A program made the translations under genes and the position numbers. The notes beneath the pieces were generated by a model. The model did no database searches, was not told the DNA's origin, and saw nothing but the letters and a program-made list of their open reading frames with translations. From positions 132,278,906-132,342,905 of the forward strand of contig NC_133391.1 of assembly GCF_047511655.1 (NCBI RefSeq): a stretch of 64,000 nucleotides of DNA, given 5' to 3'. Source of the DNA: Castor canadensis. Lineage: Eukaryota; Chordata; Mammalia; Rodentia; Castoridae. Positions 37,756-55,519 of the stretch are shown one piece after another. Each line of letters opens with the position of its first letter. Within the stretch, counting starts at the first letter, position 1.

Positions 37756-38809
37756 AACAAATTTCAAGAAAACAGAAAAAAGAGAAGTTGTTAATATACA
37801 TGCTATCTATATTTAAAGTAACTCCAGCCAGTTCTTCCGCAGGGTGCAGATCAGAATAACCTAAGGCTGAGGGGAGTGTTAGAAAGGAGAAATACAAGGA
37901 AAAGGCAAGATAGCGTAATAAAAAATGAAGGAAGACAGATTCCATCTCAGGGAGTCCACTGCCTAAACCCCTGGTTTACTACATGACAGACAGATAAGAC
38001 ATATCAGAGTCAGTGTCCCAGAATCTGGTCTTCAAATGCTCTTGCTATCTGACTTGCTACATTCCTATGTGGTTCCCTCAGAATCCTTTGGCTTCCTGCT
38101 CCTACCATCTGATTTTTGTATCCTTGTTACTCGACAGGTTTAATGCTGGATTTTGAGGAAATTGTTCTAGTTGAATCCTGCAGATGCCCAAAAAACATTC
38201 ATTTTTTAATTCATTTGTTCTACCCTGGTAGAGCCTATGGCACACCTCATGGCAGTCCTGACCAGAGTCCAGGGAAGCGACCTATGTCTTTATAATTCCT
38301 TCCCCTTAGACCTATGAACTAACCAGATAAGTGAAGTTTCATTTTCAGTCATGTCACCCATCTTCAAAACTCCTAATCCATTCCCAGAAAAGGTAGGCAT
38401 GATTACAAGTCATAACCATCTCAGGCAAAGGTAAACGTCGGCAACAGGGAAAAGAAAGGGGGAAGACAACAGGTTTGATTCTTTTTTTCCTATTGGTAGA
38501 AACTTTACTAGTTGCAAAAATGTGATGGCCAATGTGATCTTTGGGTATATATCTTTGCCCCCATACTGAATTGCACTCCTAAAATAAGTCCCTAGCAGTG
38601 GACTTTCTGGGTAAAGCAAGCATTAGTAATCTTCCTGATACATATTGTCAAATGGCTTTCTAGAAAAATTGTACCTATGTACACTCCTGCCAGTGGCATG
38701 GGAATGTCAGATGTCAGAATCAGAACTACAATTATTGATAGGTATCCAACTATTTCAGGTATTGCCACAATATTTTAACACTATGGACACTTGTACCATG
38801 TACCCTTAT
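37756..38809. other. Unassigned unique DNA
   Basis: No gene or clear repeat seen. Confidence 0.5.
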
Positions 38810-39035
38810 TGGGAGCTAATACACTATCCCAGCTGTCTTGCTAAGAATTGGATATGTGTTATCTCATTCAGTGCTTTCAGTTACCTATAGATTTGATAAT
38901 AATTTCCCCATTTATAGATGAAGATAACAAGGCCCAACCCAAAGAGGTTAAGCATCTCGCCTAATAACCAAAGCCAGTAAATGGTGGATCCCAGATTTGA
39001 CCCTGGACATCTAGTTTCTATATGCGTTATTCTTT
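38810..39035 (+). repeat. MIR element
   Basis: gttatctcattcagtgcttt, atttccccatttatagatga, cccaaagaggttaagcatct, then gtaaatggtggatcccagat: MIR core and tail in order. Confidence 0.8.
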
Positions 39036-39651
39036 ACTTTCTTAGCCAGACAGAAGTAACTTAGTTGAGTAAGTCTACCTGAATGGTTGGCTGTACAATG
39101 CCTAGCTCATGAAAGACTTAATTTGAACAAAAGCATTGCTACATGTTGTAAATCAAAGACAGGGCTCTAGTATTAATTTTTTTCCCAGTCTCTTGGTCTT
39201 AAGGAAATTGTCATCTTCCCAGCAAGATGTGTGGCTGAGGGAAATGACTCCCTGTTGACTCCATGAATTATAAATAATTCTCATTAGCTATATTTCTGGG
39301 CAGGTTTGCCTCCTTCCAATGGGCACTCTGCAAAATTCCAGCTGCACATGTTTCCTCAGAGAAGTTTTCAATCTGAATGGGATGGATAGGTCTTTTAAAC
39401 TATGCCAACCTTTATAGAAAAAGAGCATTTGGTCAAAAAACAGAAAATAAACTACTTTTCTCAGGTAGCTGAGAAAGAATTTAGGCTTAGGAGGCTCATC
39501 AGAACACATTAGGAAGGAGTAAAATGGAGACGCCAAGGACACAATTGCCAAACTCAGTATCTGATGATCTAAAAGGCTACTGTCTATCATTAAACCTAAG
39601 ACTTCCTGATGCTTGTGCTTCCTAAATTTTACTCAAAAGTGTCAAAGGGAC

Positions 39652-39742
39652 CAGGGGACATGGTTCAAGTGGTAGAATGCCTGCCTAGCAAATGCAAGGC
39701 CCTGAGTTCAAACCCTAGTACCACCTCTCCAAAAAATATAAA
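39652..39742 (+). mobile_element. ID-like SINE
   Basis: A well-preserved unit: ggttcaagtggtagaatgcc, tgcctagcaaatgcaaggcc, ctgagttcaaaccctagtac, then an A-rich tail. Confidence 0.88.
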
Positions 39743-40900
39743 AGATAGCTTTTCACAAAACTTTTGACCAACAGCAATTGCAGGACATCAATTGTAAAAT
39801 GCATCCTGCTGTCACAGATACTAAAATGTGGGGAAATGTGCATCCTAGAATGAATAAGAGTAGTTTGGGGCCTTGACAATTAAAGTGATTTCCTACTTGA
39901 CAGTGTGGCTTCTAGTCCAAAAAGAAAAACAAACATGATTTTCTTTTCTAGCCTAAGCATAGATAATTACAAAGACCTTATTGCAAGCCTCACAAGGGAA
40001 TGCTGACCTCCGCACATCAGACGCAGTGCACTGTATGGGATTACACATATCTACACTTCTGACCGAGAAATTGCACTTGAAGGTCTCCTTAGCAGGAAAA
40101 CTGGAAGACAATTTTCTCTGCTCTGACCCAACAATACTTTTCCACTTGTAGCCTCTCCTCTTCATTCTCCCAGCCTCCTGGTCCTTGATAACTCCCACCA
40201 TCTGTGCCGATCCTCCTGATCCTCAACCTGTGGGCCTTCCATGGTGGGAAGAGTAGGCATTTTCTCCAGTGTAGACCCTTGCTTTTATACTATTGCACTA
40301 AGTATATTTTGATTTGTTCTTTAATCCATTACTCCAACAACATCTGACAACTCAGCTCTCACGCCCCAGTTTAGCTGAGCTCCTGATACTACTCAGATCA
40401 AGCAGAATGCCATGAAACAGTTTGTGCTCAGAGGATGGGCATAGTCAGAGGTCCTTGTGACAATTTTTTTCAAGTTTTACTTATTAAATTGTACGTAGTA
40501 AGGAAATATCATCATGATATTTCCATACATGCACATAATGTACTTTTATCCTATTCACCCCTTCTATTATTCTTTCTTATACCCCTTCCTCTTTCCTCCT
40601 TATCCATTCCCCTTCCACATCCTTTGTACTCCCCCTTTACTTTCATAAACTTGTTTATTTTGTTTAGATACCATTGTGTCATTTTTTATTTTAGAGGAAA
40701 TTCAGTTTTTCCCCGCTCAGGACAATGTTGGTTACAGAGCTTTCATATATAGCCTTTCTGTGTTAAGGCATGAGTCTTTTATTCCTGGTTTCTTAAGGGC
40801 TTTTATCATGAAGGGATGTTGGATTTTTGTCAAAGGTTTTTTTTTTTTTTTTGCATCTATTGAGATGATTATCTGATTTTTCTCCTTGCTCCTATTTTTT

Positions 40901-41536
40901 TATATGTACATTTTTTATTTATAAAATTAATACATGCTCATTATTAAAACTTTGGAAAATATAAAAAGTATATAGAAAACAATTAGAATCACTTGTGATC
41001 CCTTTATCAAGCAGTTGTGTTATGAATAGCTGATATATTTTCTTTAATGATAAACTTTCATTCATTTATGTAATCAACCTGAGACCATATCTATGAAATC
41101 TCTCCAAGAACTCTCCAAGACATAAGCTGTCTTTCTAGAAAACTGAATTATACCGTAACTGGGGAATTAACTCAGGTAACCTGTAGGTAACTTACTGCTG
41201 TTCAGCTGGGGAAAGTATTACTCTGACAGATGTTTTCCTGTCTACCTCACTCACGTTACAGTGCCAGCCTCCTACTTGTGACAGGTACCATTTCATTCAG
41301 AGAATAAAACGCAAAAGGAAGACTCACTGTAGTCTTTTGGCTTGTTTTTGTTTTTGTTTTTGTTTTCAGTAGAGACATTTGTTTTATTTAAAAAAAAAGT
41401 CTACACATCAAACTTTAGATGAAGTCAGTTGAACAAATGTTTCTAGTGATAGTCTTTGGAGGGATTTTATTGATGTTTTTGGTAGCCAGGAAGACTCCCA
41501 AGGTTGTGTTGGTTAACTGCTGCTTTTTGCCATTGA
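40901..41536 (-). other. Putative L1 3' transduction (636 bp)
   Basis: This is non-L1 sequence carried between the element D tail and its TSD. On the minus strand an AATAAA lies at 40914-40919, 13 nt before the final A-tail, as expected if read-through RNA used a downstream polyadenylation signal. It contains a (TTTTTG)n run at 41343-41367. Its source locus should exist elsewhere in the genome. Confidence 0.75.
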
Positions 41537-42014
41537 TTTTTTTTTTATTCATATGTGCATACAATGTTTGGGTCATTTCTGCCCCCCACCCTCTCCCTTA
41601 CCACACACCCCGACCCCTCCCTCTCCCCCACAACCCCCTCACTACCAGGCAGAAACTATTCTGCCCTTATCTCTAATTTTGTTGAAGAGAGAGTATAAGC
41701 AATAATAGGAAGGACCAGGGTTTTTGCTAGTTGAGATAAGGATAGCTATACAGGGAGTTGAGTCGCATTGATTTCCTGTGCATGTGTGTTACCTTCTAGG
41801 TTAATTCTTTTTATCTAACCTTTTCTCTAGTTCCTGGTCCCCTTCTCCTGTTGGCCTCAGTTGCTTTTAAGGATCTGCTTTAGTTTCTCTGCGTTGAGGG
41901 CAACAAATGCTATCTAGTTTTCTAGGTGTCTTACCTATCCTCATATCTCCCTTGTATGCTCTCACTTTTATCTTGTGATCAACGTCCAATCCCCTTGTTG
42001 TGTTTGCCCTTGAT

Positions 42015-45657
<3,643 letters not shown>

Positions 45658-45707
45658 TTAGTTGTCTTAGTTGCTTGAAGGTTTCATTGTGTGTACCTAA
45701 GTTGAGG

Positions 45708-46909
45708 TTACTCTCTACTGTCTTGCTTTTTCTTTTCCTGTGGTTTGGTGCTGCCTGCCCTTTCATGGTTATGTTGGGTTTCACTTTCTGTGTGCAGAAT
45801 TCCTTGAAGAATCTTTTGTAGTGGTGGCTTTGTGGTCACATACTGTTTTAGTTTCTGCTTATCATGGAAGACTTTTATTGCTCCATCTATTTTGAATGAT
45901 AGTTTTTCTGGGTAGAGTATCCTGGGGTTGAAGTTATTTTCATTCAGTGCCTGGAAGATCTCTCCCCAAGCTCTTCTTGCTTTTAATGTTTCTGTTGAGA
46001 AGTCTGCTTTGATTTTGATGGGTTTACCTTTGTATGTTATTTGTTTTTTCTCTCTTACAATCTTCACTATTCTTTCTCGGGTCTCTTTATTTGTTGTTTT
46101 AATGATAATATGCCGTGGGGTAGATCTATTTTGAGCTGGTCTGTTTGGTGTTCTGGAGGCCTCTTGAATCTGTATGGGAATAGATTTCTGCAGATTTGGG
46201 AAATTTTCTGTTATTATTTTGTTGAATATATTTTGCATTCCCTTTGCTTGCACCTCTTCTCCTTCTTCAATGCCCATGATTCTCAGGTTTGGTCTTTTGA
46301 TGGAGTCGGTGAGTTCTTGCATTTCTTTTCACAGGTCTTGAGTTGTTTAAGTAATAGTTCTTTGGTTTTTCCTTCAATTACCATTTCATCTTCAAGTTCT
46401 GAGATTCTGTGTTCTGTTTGTTCTATTCTGCTGGATTGGCCTTCTGTTTTGTTTTGCAATTCTTTTTCATTCTTTTTTCTGAGGTTTTCCATATCCTGGG
46501 TCATTTCCTCTTTAATGTTGTCTATTTTTGTCCTGAGTTCATTTATCTCTTTATTAATCGTGTTCTTTGTTTCACTTTGGTGTTTATACCGTGCTTCTAT
46601 GGTTTCTTTTATTTCTTCTTTTGCTTTTTCAAATTCTCTATTTTTGTTGTCTTGGAATTTCTTGAGTGTCTCCTGTACATTTTGGTTGACCCTATCCAGT
46701 ATCATCTCTATAAAATTCTTATTGAGTACCTGTAGTATGTCTTCTTTTAGATTATTCTTGTGGGCTTCATTGGGTTCTTTGGCATAGTTTATCTTCATTT
46801 TGTTGGAGTCTGGATCTGAGTATCTGTTTTCTTCATTTCCCTCTGGTTCCTGTACTAATTTTTTGCTGTGGGGAAACTGGTTTCCCTGTTTTTTCTGTCT
46901 TCCTGTCAT
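45708..46909 (-). pseudogene. L1 element D ORF1, frameshifted
   Basis: Same protein as element C ORF1: start MTGRQKKQGNQ at 46909, coiled coil (LRTKIDNIKEE, RISELEDEM), RRM-like part (RIMGIEEGEE) and C-terminal part (FSTETLKARRAW, ILYPEKLSFKI), stop at 45708. One base is missing from the T run near 46322 compared with element C, shifting the frame between the coiled coil and the RRM. No intact ORF1p can be made. Confidence 0.9.
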
Positions 46910-46991
46910 TGTCCTTGGTGTTGTTATTGTCCCTGTACTGTGTGCAATTAAGTATTTTCCAGCTTGTAATAATAGCACTGGTGATATTTAA

Positions 46992-48353
46992 AATGGAAGG
47001 GTGAGAGGAGATGGAAAGCAAAGAAGTTAAAGGAAAAGGGAAAAACAAATAAACAAGTAGAAAAAAACAAAACAAAGAAATAAAAAAAGTTTCCAAGATA
47101 TAAACAGGGAGAGATAGTTTACTAATCAACAGTAAGCTGAACAGGCATTAGAGAGACAGAAAGAGGATTGAAAATAAAAAACAAAAAAATTAAAAATTAA
47201 AAATTAAAAATTGAAATATATATATATAAATAAATAAATAAATATTTTTAAAAAATCTCCAAGTTCAAATGCAATAAAGTTTCAGTCTTAATAATTTTGG
47301 TGTTTGTCTCTCAGCCTCCAATTGTGGAGATGGTGCCTCAGAAGTAGTTCTGTGGTTGTCTCACCAAAGGGGAAATAGACTGGAAAAACCAAAATGAAAC
47401 AAAACTGTACAAAACAAACAAAAAAAACCCCACAAAGTGTCCCAAGTTCAAATGCAATACAATTTCAGTAAGTTTTTCAGCATGCAGGTATAGTTCAGTT
47501 GTTGTCTCATCAAAGGTAGGGAGAGAAAAAAAAAAAAGAGTCTGGAGACAGTTCTGTGAATGGCTATCTGAGGCTACAACTCACCTGCCCACTGCTGTCA
47601 GCCTACTGGAGCATTATTTATGCAGATCTCAGGAGTGAGTTTAACACTCACCTGGCCCCACAGGCTTTGTTTACTCAGAGTTTTCCTGAGCACAAGCTGC
47701 TGCTACAAGCTTTCCCCTTTCCAAGCACACTGGGGGAGGTGACACTGCACCAGCTTTCTCAGGCCTGCATGTTTATTTACAGCTCACATGGGAAGTGGGT
47801 CTTCCCCCCTCTCCTGTGGAGTTTTCCACCCACCGCCACTTTTACAAGCTTTCCCAGTCCTGGGTGCTGGGCTGCTGCTTCTGCCTTCTCTGGCCCGGCT
47901 TGTCTATTTACAATTCCGTGAGGGATTCCCCTCCCCACTTCTTCAGTGCTTAGGGTGTACCACCCTCTTTGCTACATGTCTTTTTTTGTTGTTATTGCTT
48001 ATTATTCAGTTTTTCTTTTTTCCCTGGGTGGGGGTCGGTCTATCCAGGGGGCTATGCTGATCTGGCCCAGGGTTGTCTGTGGGGGTACTACGTACCACTT
48101 AGCTCACCTTGTGGTCTGCATCTTCTCAAGCCGTCTGGGCACTGGCATCTGGTGGTGGTGCAGGAGCCCTCCTTGTTTCTCCCTTTAACGTGAGGTGAAG
48201 ATGCTCTGCACAGGCTGGAGGTGTGGAGAAGTCAATGTTTTGCCTCTTCTCGGTGGTTTTTCCTGTAAGATGTATCTCCGGCGTCTCTCCAAGATTTTAC
48301 TTTAGGAGGCACGCTTTCTGCTTCCTCCCTCTAGCCACCATCTTGGAATTTTC
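46992..48353 (-). promoter_or_regulatory. L1 element D 5' UTR
   Basis: Homologous to the element C 5' UTR, but with one fewer of the internal repeat units (47765-47960) and without CA expansion. A YY1-like CAAGATGGTGGC lies at 48334-48345, with one change (a CpG-type C to T) from element C. Confidence 0.7.
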
Positions 48354-51300
48354 TCTCCTTGCTCCTATTTATATGCTGTGTTGTATTTCTCAATTTGTGT
48401 ATGTTAAACCATCCTTGAATTCCTGGAATGAAGCCAACTTCATGATGCATGACTTTTTTTCATGTGTTGTTGAATTAATTCAGTTTGGAAAGTATTTCAT
48501 TGAGGATGTTTTTGTCTTATGTTCATCATGGAAATGGGCCTATAGTTTTTGTTTTTTTTGTCTGTCTGGTTTTGGTAGTAGAATAATACTAACTTTACAG
48601 AATGAGTTTGGAAGTGTTGCTTCGCTTTGTATTTTCTGGAATCATTTGAGGAGCATTGGTGTTCTTATTTAAAGGTCTGGTAGAATTCAGCAGTCAATCC
48701 CTCCAATACTGGGTTTTTCATATTGGGTGATATTTTCTTTAATTAGTTTCAATGTCATTGCTCATTATTGATACAATTAAATTTTTTGTATCTTATTGGC
48801 TCAACTTTGGTAGGTCATATGTGTCTAGAAATTTATCCATTTCTTCCAGATTTTCCAATTTATTGGAAATAAATTTTCAAAATATTCTGTGATCCTCTGG
48901 ATTTAATTAGTATCTGTTGTAATGTTAGCTTTTTCACCTCTAATTTTATTAATTTGGATATTCTTTCTTTCTTTTGGTTAGTTTGGCTCAGGGTTTTGTC
49001 AATTTGTTTACTCTTTCAAAAATCCAACTTTTTGTCTCATCAATCCTGTGTACTGATCTTTTATATTTCCATTCTGTTCATTTCAGCTCTGATGTGTATT
49101 ATTTCTTTCCCTTTACTTACTTTAGTGTTGACTTGTTCTTATTTCTCTAAGACCTGGAGGTGCTTCATTAGGTTATTTGAAATTTTTCTGATTTTTTAAT
49201 GTAGGCACTCATAGCTATAAACTTCTGTTAGAAATGCTGTCATTGTATCCTATAGGTTCTGGTAAATTGTGTTTTCATTTCACTTGCTTCTAGAAGTTTT
49301 TTCATACCCTACCCATTTCTTCAATGAGCCACTAATCACTCAAAAGTATATTGTTCAGTCTCCATGTGTTAGTCTATTTTCTGCAGTTTCTCTTGCTGAC
49401 TTCTAGTCTTAATCCATTGTGATCTAATAAAATACCATGTTATTTTAATTTTCTTGAATTTGTTGAGGCTTGCTTTATATCCTAAAATATTATCTATTTT
49501 GGAGAAAGTCATGTGGGCTGCTGAGGAGAATGTGAATTCTGGGGCTGTTGGGTGAAATACTATGTATATGTATGTTAAGTCCATTTGATCTATAGTGTAA
49601 TTTAATTTTAATATTTCTTTGTTTTTTTTTTTTTTTTTGGTCTGAATGACCTACCTAATGCTGAGAGTGCAGTATTGAAGTCATACACTATAGTTGTGTT
49701 ACAATAAATCTATGCTTTTATACCTGGTAATGTTTGTTTTATGAGATTGGGTGCACTGATGTTTGGTACATATATGTTTATAGCTATTATATTCTCTCAA
49801 TGGATTGTTCCCTTTTCAATATAAAGTGACCCTCCTTATTTTCTAATTTTGGTTTGAAGTCTACCTTATCAGGTGAGAATATAGCTACTCCTCCTTGACT
49901 TTAGGTTCCATTTGTTTGAAATCTTTTTCTATCCTTTTACTTTAAGCCTGTTCACAGACTGTGAAGTGCATTTCTTGTAGGCAAGAAATAATTGAGTCTT
50001 TTTAATCCAATCTGTGTCTTTTAATTGAAGAATTGAGACCATTAACATTCAAAGTTATTGGGAGATACACAGTGATTCCTGTCACTTCGTTGTTTTTGTA
50101 ATGTTTGATGCTTTCTTAATCCTCATTTGCTTATCTACTTGTCTGGTTAGATTTATTCTTTCCCATATTCTTGTGGTTGTGTTTATCTTTCTTTTCTATA
50201 TGTAGTATTCCTTTAAGATCTTCTGCAATATTAGGTTGGTGGTCATAAATTCCTTTAGCTTTTATTTATCATGGAAGGTTTCTTTTTCTTTCAATTATAA
50301 AGGATAGCTATGCTAGATACAGTAATCTAGGTTGGCAGGTACTTTCTTTCAGGGCTTGAATTACATTATTCCATGCCCTCCTTGATTTTAGAGTTTCTCA
50401 TGAGATATCTGCTCTGATGGATTTGCATTTGTATGTGACTTGATACTTCTTTGCAGATTTATATATTCTTTCCCTGCTCTTTTTATTGTAGTTTATGTTT
50501 TAACTATTATATGATGTGGAGAAGTTCTTTTCTGGTTTTGTCTGTTTTAGCATTCTAAAAGCCTCCTGTATCTGGATGACCATCTCTTCCCCAAGATTTT
50601 GGAAACTTTCTGCTATTGTTTTATTGAATATGTTTTCTGTGCTATTGGCTTGTACCCCTTCTTTTTTTATGCCCATGATTCATAGGTTCGGTCTTTTATA
50701 CTATCCCAAAGGTCTTTTATGTTACTTTCGTACTTTCCCTTGTCTGTTTTAATTTCATCTGTCTTGTCTTCAAGCCCTGATAATGCTGTCCACTTGATTC
50801 AATCAATTCACAAGGCTTTCAACTGAAATTTTGACTTACAGAGCTTTTCATTTTCAGAATTTCAATTTTTTTTCATGATTTCTGTATCTTTACTGAATTC
50901 CTTGTTCATATCCTGCATTGTCTTATTTTATTTAGCTTTCATTTGTATTCTTTAAGAATTTATTCAGGTATTTAGCTCATGTTCTTGTTAATTTTATTGG
51001 TCATTTTTAATCATTTTTTAAAAATTCTTTGAGATTTCATCCACTTCACTATCATCAGTGTCTGTTATTGTGGAACTATTGACTTTTGGAGGAGTCATGT
51101 TGCCTTCTTCCTCCCACATTTCTGTGTTACTGCATTGAGATTAGCATGTCTGAGGCCAAGTAGTTGGTTGGAAATTTTAATCACCTGTAGTTTTTCAGCT
51201 GAATCCACATTATTCTGGCAGGGTTGAGGTATTTTTTCACCACTGAAATGGGTGTGTAGCCCAGTAGCCAAACATTTGCCCATATACTCACAGCACTGGC

Positions 51301-52429
51301 CCAGTCCCCAGCACTCTAAGGGAGAAGAGAAGCTGGAGTGTTTTAGTTCCTACTGTGTGGTCTGGTACTATATGCAGGCTGAAGGCAGGACTGGTCAAGA
51401 GTCCGTTGTCAGCTTTCACTCTAAAAATCTTTCCTTTTTGTACCAGGAACTACTACTGGCTACAAGATGCTTTGCAGCCTTGATCCACAGGCCCCCCAGG
51501 TTGTGCCCCTCAGGGCAGCAACCGTCAAGCCTAGCTAGGGTGTCCCCTGAGTATATCAGAGTCAGGGGAAGCAAACACAGAACACCACCCTGTGGGTGGG
51601 AGGAGACTGGAGAAATTGAGCAATCTGCTTGACCTGAGCTTAGAACTCTCAATCCTGCCCAACAGCTAACCACACAGAGCAGGGAGGCCACTCTAGAGGC
51701 CTACGACCCACCATCCTTGAGCTCAGAGTTCTGTTACCACAATAATCCTCAAGCAATAGGGATTGCTCCTTAACACAGAGGGTGGGACATTGACCCAAAG
51801 GCCTTTCACTGAGCTCTCTACTTCCTATACTGCTCAGTGGGTCCATGTCAGACCCTCCCCCTCTCTAAAGCCACCTCTCATGGCTGTCTCCCACCTAGAC
51901 ACTGCAGCAAGTTGTTCCCAAGCTCCCTGAGCTACAATTATTTCTTGTTCTGAGATCCCCGGAGTAGCCCAGCTTCAAACAATTGGTTGCCTCTCAAAAA
52001 TGACAGCCAGCTATAGCACTCTGAGGTATGGGGAGCAACAAAATGGTTTTCTTCTCCAGCATTGGCCTGCCATGCTGGAGCAGTCACTGTTGCACCAAAT
52101 CCCCACACTGGATTTAAGGCAAGAACCACAGGCTTAGCCTGCAGCTAAAAGTGCCAGTCTGTTTTCACCAGGACTACCTGACTCACCTTGTGGTTGTGGC
52201 TTCAGCTTCTCCTTCCCACCAGGGCTCTAGTGATGGAAGTACAGGCTGTATCTTCCTCCTATCTACAGTCTTTCTGTTTTCCTGTTTTTTCAGCCTTCCT
52301 ATCACTTCTTTCGTGATTCCTAATGTTCTTCCTCTTTCTTTAGGATATGATCTTTCATTATCTTGACTTTTCTCATTCATGGAGTAACACAGAGGAAGCT
52401 TCTAATCCACTATCTTGTCCCACTTTCTA

Positions 52430-53597
52430 TCTCAGGATTGGAGCACTTTTGGATTTATATTCAAGTCTTCACTACACTGGGAGCTCCTCAGGGGAAGTGC
52501 CTATAGCATCCTATTTATGAACCTTCAGAAGACTATCCTTATGACATTAGCCAGGATTTCCATATTGTCATTTTCTTTGTACTCAAGCAAATATTGAGTA
52601 AAGGGTATTTATCAAACACTTGAGTTGGATGTCCTAGTCATGAAACTCATTAAATAAATGGGAAACAATTCACAATATTGTAGATATATACTTGAAAGAC
52701 AAAATATTTGGTTTACCTCAAGTGAGAAAGGAATTCAGGGAAGAGAGGGTGCAATGTGGACTATAATATACAAGGAAGGGTTTGTGAATGAAGGTTAACT
52801 TGAGATCACTGAACTAGTGAAATTTGGGTCACTAGTAGGAAAGACATACAGACTTTATAAGATTTACATTTAAAAAAAAATATGGAGTCCTTTTTCACAA
52901 TAAGGGATATTGTTCAAGTAAGATTTTATAAATGTATATGCCCTATAACAATAAAAGTCTCTTCTGCAGACTGACATTGAATAGGATTATTTTCACAACT
53001 TCAACCTTGTTTTGACTATATTTGTTTTCATTTAATCAGAATTCCCCATATCTAAACCAATAAATTTCAAAAAGGACAGCTTAAATTTTTCCATCATGTG
53101 GTAATTAACATGCAATTTGTCTAGAATTGACAATTTTTGGACTGGTAAAAGGCATTCCCTACAAAAATGTAGAGCCATTCTGATATAAATCACTGCATTC
53201 CAAATGCTAATTGGGAACAAGTTTTGGAAATAGGGGTTTAATTTTGGACATCTTTCACCCAGATATTCAATATAATTATTTCTTATGCCCCACTTTCAAT
53301 GCTGATTTCAGACATTTAAAAAATAGGGTTGACAATAGTTTCAACTCATAAGTATATTTTTCTCAATGCCAGGCAGAAGCCTCTGCTTTCCTAGAATTTA
53401 TAGTCTACACACCAGTGTTGCACTGTCAACAGGTAGCTATTGAGCATTTGAAACATGCTAATACAACTGAGGAAGTAAAGTTTAATTTTAATCTTATGTA
53501 ACTTAAATTTAAAGACAGATCTGATTCCGCCACTGGAGAACTTTTAAGTATATTTGAAACAACTTGGCTACATGAACTTTTTTTTAAAAAAAGAAGA
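52430..53597. other. Unassigned DNA
   Basis: AT-rich, no gene recognised. Confidence 0.5.
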
Positions 53598-53885
53598 ATT
53601 ACTATTCTGGAGTTTGAACTCTGGGCCTTGCATTCTACCACTTCAGCCATATTCCCAACGCCTTTTGCTTCAGTGATTTTTCATATAGGAACTCACGCTT
53701 TTTTGTCCAGTGTAAGCCTCAGACCTTTATCCTCCTACTTTGCTTCCTGCATAGCTAGGATTATAGCTATGCTTATTCTGAGATAGAATCTTGCTTTTAT
53801 CTTCCAGTTGGCCTCAAACCTTTATTCTCCCATCTCTGCCTCCCAAGTAGCTGGGATTACAGATGTGAGCCACCACACACCTGTG
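53598..53885 (-). mobile_element. Composite B1-ID SINE, minus
   Basis: Left: attctggagtttgaactctg, ggccttgcattctaccactt (reversed ID-like). Right: ctctgcctcccaagtagctg, ggattacagatgtgagccac (reversed 7SL-like head), with a second B1-like segment between. Confidence 0.85.
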
Positions 53886-54362
53886 AATCTACTTTGTAAC
53901 TGTATTATGTTTTATAAAATCTAAGTATAGATCAAATATTTCTAATGAAAACTGACCATGCAAATTGAGATATATGTGAAATGTGCACTGAATATCAAAG
54001 AATTAGTATAAAATGTCAAATATCTCAGTAGTTTTTATATTGGTTACATGTTGAAATGACAATACTTGGTATATGTTGGCTATATATGTGGTTCACATTA
54101 TAACTTTATTGGACTGCTTCACAGCAATGATTTAGCTCAAGAAAAGCTTAGCTAACAAAGGGCCACTTAATTATGAGATGTCAGAACTGAGACTGCACCT
54201 CACTCATTCTTTCTTTCTGTTCCCTTTCTACTCCTTCCTCACACTAACAATGATGTGCAACAGAGTCACAAGAACTAGAAGAACTGCTGGTCCAGGGTTT
54301 AAATGGATCAAGCAATCTCTCTCTTACTAATAAAGGACTTTAATTACGAAAGAACAGTATAC

Positions 54363-54775
54363 TAAACCAGGTGTTTAGGTCCCAGCGACTCAGGAAGGAG
54401 AGGCAGAACAATCTCAAAGTGAGACCCTAGCTCAAAAACAATAATGGGCCAGGTGTAATGGCTCACATCCATAATTCCAGTTATCTGGGCAGCAGAGATA
54501 GGAGGATTTCAGTTAGAGTCCAGACTAGGCAAAAAGTTAGTGAGCCCCTGTTTCAAAAACAAGCAGGTATAGTGGTACACACCTGGATTCCAGCTACTTG
54601 GCATGTGGGATACTCAGATGATCAAGATCGAAGTCTGGTAAAGTGGGAGTCCGTATCTGAAAAACAAACTAAAGCAAAAAGGGCTGGGAGCATGACTCAA
54701 ATGGCAGAGTACTTGCTATCAAGCAAGAACCCTGAGCTCAAACCCCAGTACCACCAAAGAAATAAAAATAAAAAA
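54363..54775 (+). mobile_element. Multimeric B1-B1-ID SINE
   Basis: A partial B1-like end (54363-54437), then a B1-like unit (ggccaggtgtaatggctcac), a second one (gcaggtatagtggtacacac, ggattccagctacttggcat), and an ID-like tail (catgactcaaatggcagagt, aaccccagtaccaccaaaga) with an A/T-rich tail. Confidence 0.85.
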
Positions 54776-54779
54776 TAAA

Positions 54780-54850
54780 TAAATAGCTGGGGGTACAGCT
54801 CACTTGCCTATAATGCAAGAGGCCTTGGGTTCAATTCCCCCCATAAAACA
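54780..54850 (+). mobile_element. ID-like SINE monomer
   Basis: atagctgggggtacagctca, ttgcctataatgcaagaggc, cttgggttcaattcccc, immediately after the multimeric SINE tail. Confidence 0.7.
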
Positions 54851-55519
54851 GTAAGCTTTTTTCCCTTGCTAGCTAAAGCAGATCAAGGTATCTTTGTCCT
54901 GATCAGTTTAGTAAAAAAATCCAGACTAGAAATCCTAGAAAACACCTCATACCATCAGTACAGGCAAACACTGCCAGTTTATTCCCAACTTCCTGGGGCA
55001 CACAACAGATAAGGCTACATTTCTCAGTTCCCCCTTATGACTAAGTTCTCAACAGGGAATGTGCAAAGAGATGTTTGCCTTTAACCTTACCTGACTCATA
55101 AAAATCTTTCCTAAATCTACCTCTCCTACCCTACTCCTATTCTTTCCCCTTCTCTGGCTTGATGAAGAGAAATATAAAAATCTCAGAAGCTATATATGAA
55201 AGATTGCAGAGTCACAGAATGGAAAGAACCTGGATTCCTAAATAACCACTGAAGTGGCCACCCACCTACCAGAACATTCTCCTTGGACAGTCATGTGAGC
55301 AAGAAATATTTTGTTAAGCCACTGAAGTTTGGGGATTTGTAACAGCAGCAAGTGTCCCCCTAAAGATATAATCAGTGATCCAAAGGACTGTAATTTAGTC
55401 TAAGGATAAGCCATTTTCACATTTCTTGGATCACTAGAGTGGCAAGCTAGCATACCATCTTTTGATTCCATCTTTTCTCTACCCCCTTTTACCACTTGCA
55501 GTTATATTGTATACAAGAC
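54851..55519. other. Unassigned DNA
   Basis: No gene or clear repeat recognised. Confidence 0.5.

Noticed and set aside
46041-46787. 248-codon plus-strand open frame, and the similar 204-codon frame at 27210-27824
   Set aside because: Both are antisense to L1 ORF1 coding sequence; their openness follows from the A-rich codon use of ORF1 and they carry no independent features.
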